The translations under genes and the position numbers were made by a program. 10,000 bases of DNA from Rheinheimera sp. (GTDB lineage: Bacteria > Pseudomonadota > Gammaproteobacteria > Enterobacterales > Alteromonadaceae): the NCBI RefSeq assembly GCF_020217005.1, contig NZ_JAIWOI010000272.1, positions 1 to 10,000 of the forward strand, read 5' to 3'. This document shows positions 7,224 to 10,000 of this stretch, in pieces. Each line of letters opens with the position of its first letter. The stretch's first letter is position 1. The notes under the pieces were generated by a model. That model saw only the letters and a program-made list of their open reading frames with translations, was not told the DNA's origin and made no database searches.

Positions 7224-7238
7224 TGTAATTTAATTACA
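7224..7238. promoter_or_regulatory. HexR-type operator between hexR and zwf
   Basis: TGTAATTTAATTACA is a perfect palindrome with 7-base arms around a central T. It matches the known HexR operator pattern and differs from the pykA copy at one central base only. It lies between the divergent hexR and zwf genes, where it can serve both. Confidence 0.9.
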
Positions 7239-7248
7239 ACTTATCTGG

Positions 7249-7277
7249 TTTACATCTGGCTTTTGCTCGGCTAGTAT
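7249..7277 (+). promoter_or_regulatory. Candidate sigma-70 promoter of the zwf operon
   Basis: TTTACA (7249-7254, five of six consensus) and TAGTAT (7272-7277, four of six) are separated by exactly 17 bases. This predicts transcription from about 7284, some 36 bases before the zwf ATG. The full HexR palindrome then lies just upstream of the -35 and a second imperfect palindrome just downstream of the start site. Confidence 0.5.
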
Positions 7278-7289
7278 GCGGTCAAGTGT

Positions 7290-7301
7290 TGTAAAATTAC
7301 A
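7290..7301. promoter_or_regulatory. Shortened HexR-like palindrome in the zwf leader
   Basis: TGTAAAATTACA keeps the TGTAA and TTACA ends of the HexR operator but is 12 bases long instead of 15, so the half-sites are three bases closer than in the two full copies. It lies 18 bases before the zwf start codon, immediately upstream of the ribosome-binding site AAGGG (7309-7313). It may be a secondary or non-functional site. Confidence 0.4.
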
Positions 7302-7319
7302 TCTAATCAAGGGTCATTC

Positions 7320-8792
7320 ATGACAACAACAGCACCACACAATAAAGCCTGTGATCTGATTCTCTTTGGTACCAAGGGCGACCTTGCTCGCCGCAAACTA
7401 TTGCCAGCACTATATCAACTGGAAAAATCCGGCCTTCTGCATGCCGACAGCCAGGTCATTGGCGTCGCACGTGATGAGCTGAGTCTGGATGGCTATAAAG
7501 AGCTGGTTGAAACCAACTTACAAAAATTCATCAAAGGGCCGCTGGATGCTGAAGTATTAGCGCGCTTAAAAGCCAAGCTGCAGTATGTGCAGGTGGATTT
7601 AACCAAAGAAGAAGGTTACAAGGCTTTAAAAGCCGTCACTGATCCGAAAAAACGTATTCCGGTCAGCTATTTTGCTACTGCGCCTTCATTGTTTGGCAAT
7701 ATTTGTAAAGGATTGTCTGTAGCAGGTTTATCGGCAGAGCCGGCTCGTGTGGTACTGGAAAAGCCTATTGGTCACGATTTAGCTTCATCAAAAGTGATCA
7801 ACGATGAGGTGGCAAAATACTTCGGTGAATGCCAAATCTACCGTATCGACCATTACCTGGGTAAAGAAACAGTTCTGAACCTGTTAGCGTTACGTTTTGC
7901 CAACTCTATTTTTGCTGCTAACTGGGACCACAATGCGATAGATCATGTGCAAATTACTGTGGCCGAAGAGGTGGGAGTAGAAGGGCGTTGGGGTTACTAC
8001 GACGACGCTGGTCAAATGCGCGACATGGTGCAAAACCACTTGTTACAAGTTCTCTCACTGATTGCGATGGAGCCACCAGCTCGCCTGGATGCTGACAGTA
8101 TTCGTGATGAAAAGTTAAAAGTACTCAAAGCGCTGCGTCCTATTAATGTTGCCAATGTTCAGGAAAAAACTGTGCGTGGCCAGTACGCTGGCGGTTATGT
8201 GGCCGGTACTCCTGTGCCAGGTTATCTGGACGAGGAAGATGCACGTCCAAATAGCAAAACAGAAACTTTTGTGGCCATTAAAGTGGACATAGATAATTGG
8301 CGTTGGGCTGGTGTGCCGTTCTATTTACGAACAGGCAAACGTATGCCAAAAAAAGTCAGCGAAGTGGTCATTTGTTTTAAACCTCAGCCACACAATATTT
8401 TCTTTGAAACCTATAAACAGCTGCCAGCCAATAAGTTGATTATTCGTCTACAACCAGATGAAGGCGTAGAAATTCAGATCATGAACAAAATTCCTGGTCT
8501 GGGTGAAACCATGCAATTGCAGCAAACCAAGCTGGACTTAAGTTTCGACGAGACCTTTAAAGCACAACGTATCGCTGATGCCTACGAGCGTTTGTTACTT
8601 GAAGCCATGTTAGGCAACCAATATCTGTTCGTACGTCGTGACGAAGTAGAACAAGCCTGGAAATGGGTCGACGGCATTCTGGACGCGTGGAAAACCAATA
8701 ACGAACCACCAAAGCCTTATCAGGCTGGTACCTGGGGGCCTGTTGCCGCCATATCGTTATTGGCACGTGAAGACAGAAACTGGGACGAATAA
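7320..8792 (+). CDS. zwf: Glucose-6-phosphate 1-dehydrogenase
   Basis: This 490-residue cytoplasmic enzyme oxidises glucose-6-phosphate to 6-phosphogluconolactone with reduction of NAD(P)+. It feeds the Entner-Doudoroff and oxidative pentose phosphate routes. The N-terminal nucleotide-binding motif is LFGTKGDLARRKLLPAL (15-31); many homologues have GASGDL or GATGDL here. VVLEKPIGHDL (144-154) carries the conserved EKP. RIDHYLGKE (175-183) is the substrate-binding signature with D177 and H178, and QNHLLQ (238-243) holds the likely general base H240. GVPFYLRTGKRMP (331-343) is a further family signature. Length is typical. The ATG follows AAGGG by six bases. It heads an operon with pgl and edd, divergent from hexR, and is probably HexR-repressed. 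Coenzyme preference cannot be decided from the motif alone. Confidence 0.97.
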   Translation: MTTTAPHNKACDLILFGTKGDLARRKLLPALYQLEKSGLLHADSQVIGVARDELSLDGYKELVETNLQKFIKGPLDAEVLARLKAKLQYVQVDLTKEEGYKALKAVTDPKKRIPVSYFATAPSLFGNICKGLSVAGLSAEPARVVLEKPIGHDLASSKVINDEVAKYFGECQIYRIDHYLGKETVLNLLALRFANSIFAANWDHNAIDHVQITVAEEVGVEGRWGYYDDAGQMRDMVQNHLLQVLSLIAMEPPARLDADSIRDEKLKVLKALRPINVANVQEKTVRGQYAGGYVAGTPVPGYLDEEDARPNSKTETFVAIKVDIDNWRWAGVPFYLRTGKRMPKKVSEVVICFKPQPHNIFFETYKQLPANKLIIRLQPDEGVEIQIMNKIPGLGETMQLQQTKLDLSFDETFKAQRIADAYERLLLEAMLGNQYLFVRRDEVEQAWKWVDGILDAWKTNNEPPKPYQAGTWGPVAAISLLAREDRNWDE

Positions 8793-8794
8793 CA

Positions 8795-9490
8795 ATGCAA
8801 CTTCATAACTTCGACTCAAGTGCTGCATTAAACCAGCAATTTGCCAGCGAAATCAGCGGCCGTTTGGCTGCTGCTATTGCGGAAAAAGGTGCTGCTACTT
8901 TAGTTGTTTCAGGGGGGAAAACCCCTTTACCTCTGTTTAAAGCTTTGTCAGATACAGACTTAGATTGGTCCCGAGTGACCATCACTTTGGCAGATGACCG
9001 CTGGTTGCCTGACACTCATGCTGACAGCAATGAGGGCTTAGTCAAAGCCAACCTGTTACAAGGCAAAGCGGCTTCAGCACGTTTTATCAGCTTATTTGAC
9101 AGTGCTTATCCTGATGACGCCTACAAGGGCGCCGCGGCAGTAGCGGCTCGTGTCGCCGAACTTCCGGTGTTTGATGTACTGATTTTAGGCATGGGTGAAG
9201 ATGGCCATACAGCCTCTTTATTTCCGTGTAGTAAAGAAATTCAGGCGGGTCTGGCTGCCGATGCACCAGTTGCATTGGCGGTGACACCAGCTACTGCGCC
9301 TTACCAGCGTTTGAGTTTAAGCAAAACACGCTTACTTAATAGTGCTGTGATTTATTTACATTTGGTTGGCCCCAAGAAGCTAACCGTTCTGGAACAGGCC
9401 ATGGCAGGTCAGGACCCATTGCAGATGCCTATCCGGGCTTTTTTGCAACAGCAGCAGGTCCCTGTGCATGTAATGTTCACAGCTAACTAA
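8795..9490 (+). CDS. pgl: 6-phosphogluconolactonase
   Basis: This 231-residue cytoplasmic hydrolase opens 6-phosphogluconolactone, the Zwf product, to 6-phosphogluconate. It belongs to the DevB/SOL-type lactonase family, related to glucosamine-6-phosphate deaminases, and not to the beta-propeller Pgl of E. coli. Signatures are [15 protein letters not shown] (37-51), the substrate-loop ADDRW (66-70) with [11 protein letters not shown], the catalytic-region motif [14 protein letters not shown] (131-144) with H138, and APYQRLSL (168-175). The ATG is only two bases past the zwf stop codon and has a weak ribosome-binding site (GGGACG). Its translation therefore probably depends on ribosomes finishing zwf. 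Length is typical, with no frameshift. Confidence 0.95.
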   Translation: MQLHNFDSSAALNQQFASEISGRLAAAIAEKGAATLVVSGGKTPLPLFKALSDTDLDWSRVTITLADDRWLPDTHADSNEGLVKANLLQGKAASARFISLFDSAYPDDAYKGAAAVAARVAELPVFDVLILGMGEDGHTASLFPCSKEIQAGLAADAPVALAVTPATAPYQRLSLSKTRLLNSAVIYLHLVGPKKLTVLEQAMAGQDPLQMPIRAFLQQQQVPVHVMFTAN

Positions 9491-9509
9491 TCGACAAGAC
9501 GAGGTTAAC

Positions 9510-10000
9510 ATGAATCCGGTTATACAACAGGTCACAGACAGAATAGCGGCACGCAGTGAAAAAAGCCGTGCGCTTTATCTGCAGCGGATGGAACAGGCCC
9601 GTGCCAAGGGGCCGCATCGCGGTGCTCTGGCCTGTGGCAATCTGGCTCATGGTTTTGCAGCTTGTTCTGCTCAGGAAAAAGCTGATTTACGCAGTTTGAC
9701 TAAAGCAAACATCGGCATTATTTCTTCATACAACGATATGCTGTCTGCGCATCAGCCTTATGAATCTTATCCGGCTATTATCAAAGCCGCTGTTGCTGAA
9801 GTGGGCAGTGTAGCCCAGTTTGCTGGTGGTGTACCTGCGATGTGTGATGGTGTGACTCAAGGCCAGCCAGGCATGGAACTGAGTCTATTAAGTCGCGACA
9901 TTATTGCGATGTCTGCCGCTGTTGGTCTGTCACACAATATGTTTGACGGCGCTATGATGCTGGGTATTTGCGACAAGATAGTACCGGGTTTATTAATGGC
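9510..10000 (+). CDS. edd: 6-phosphogluconate dehydratase, N-terminal part
   Basis: The frame is open from the ATG to the window edge, giving the first 163 residues of a family usually about 600 long. Edd dehydrates 6-phosphogluconate to KDPG, the defining step of the Entner-Doudoroff pathway, using a [4Fe-4S] cluster. The sequence follows E. coli Edd closely: [13 protein letters not shown] (40-52), [14 protein letters not shown] (72-85), [13 protein letters not shown] (106-118), [20 protein letters not shown] (122-141) and the [10 protein letters not shown] segment, where C154 matches a cluster cysteine of the E. coli enzyme. The related IlvD is excluded by the strong Edd-specific N-terminus. 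GAGG stands before the ATG, 19 bases after the pgl stop codon, indicating one operon. eda would be expected next but lies outside the window. Confidence 0.97.
   Translation, partial: MNPVIQQVTDRIAARSEKSRALYLQRMEQARAKGPHRGALACGNLAHGFAACSAQEKADLRSLTKANIGIISSYNDMLSAHQPYESYPAIIKAAVAEVGSVAQFAGGVPAMCDGVTQGQPGMELSLLSRDIIAMSAAVGLSHNMFDGAMMLGICDKIVPGLLM

Overview
The window carries ordinary central-carbon metabolism genes of a gammaproteobacterium. Protein signatures, gene order and HexR-type operators point to the Alteromonadales and relatives (a Rheinheimera-, Alishewanella- or Shewanella-like lineage). The genus is inferred from general resemblance and was not tested. I see no transposase, integrase, phage gene, CRISPR array, rRNA or tRNA. 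I found no clear previously undescribed system. The most interesting material is regulatory, plus one decayed small gene.

Layout. 1-150 is the 3' end of a hotdog-fold acyl-CoA thioesterase. 151-497 has no intact gene, but 172-468 looks like the frameshifted remains of a small one. 498-1580 and 1564-2391 encode an overlapping two-component pair: a LytS/YehU-type membrane histidine kinase and a LytTR response regulator. A terminator follows at 2407-2427. pfkA (2439-3416, minus) converges on it. A 172-base divergent spacer separates pfkA from a DMT/EamA transporter (3589-4515, plus), which converges on pykA (4572-6011, minus) across a long terminator hairpin. hexR (6198-7055, minus) lies upstream of pykA with its own terminator. 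zwf (7320-8792), pgl (8795-9490) and the 5' part of edd (9510 to the window edge) run divergently from hexR.

How it fits together. zwf, pgl and edd encode the three steps from glucose-6-phosphate to 2-keto-3-deoxy-6-phosphogluconate (KDPG). eda would be expected just beyond the window. HexR is an RpiR-family repressor whose known effector in other proteobacteria is KDPG. Two 15-base palindromes of the known HexR type are visible, one in the hexR-zwf intergenic region and one in the pykA leader. The sequence therefore suggests one circuit in which the Entner-Doudoroff intermediate controls both the top of the pathway (zwf-pgl-edd) and the bottom of glycolysis (pykA). pfkA is present and ATP-type by its signature residues, so a full Embden-Meyerhof route is also encoded. 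No HexR palindrome was seen near pfkA.
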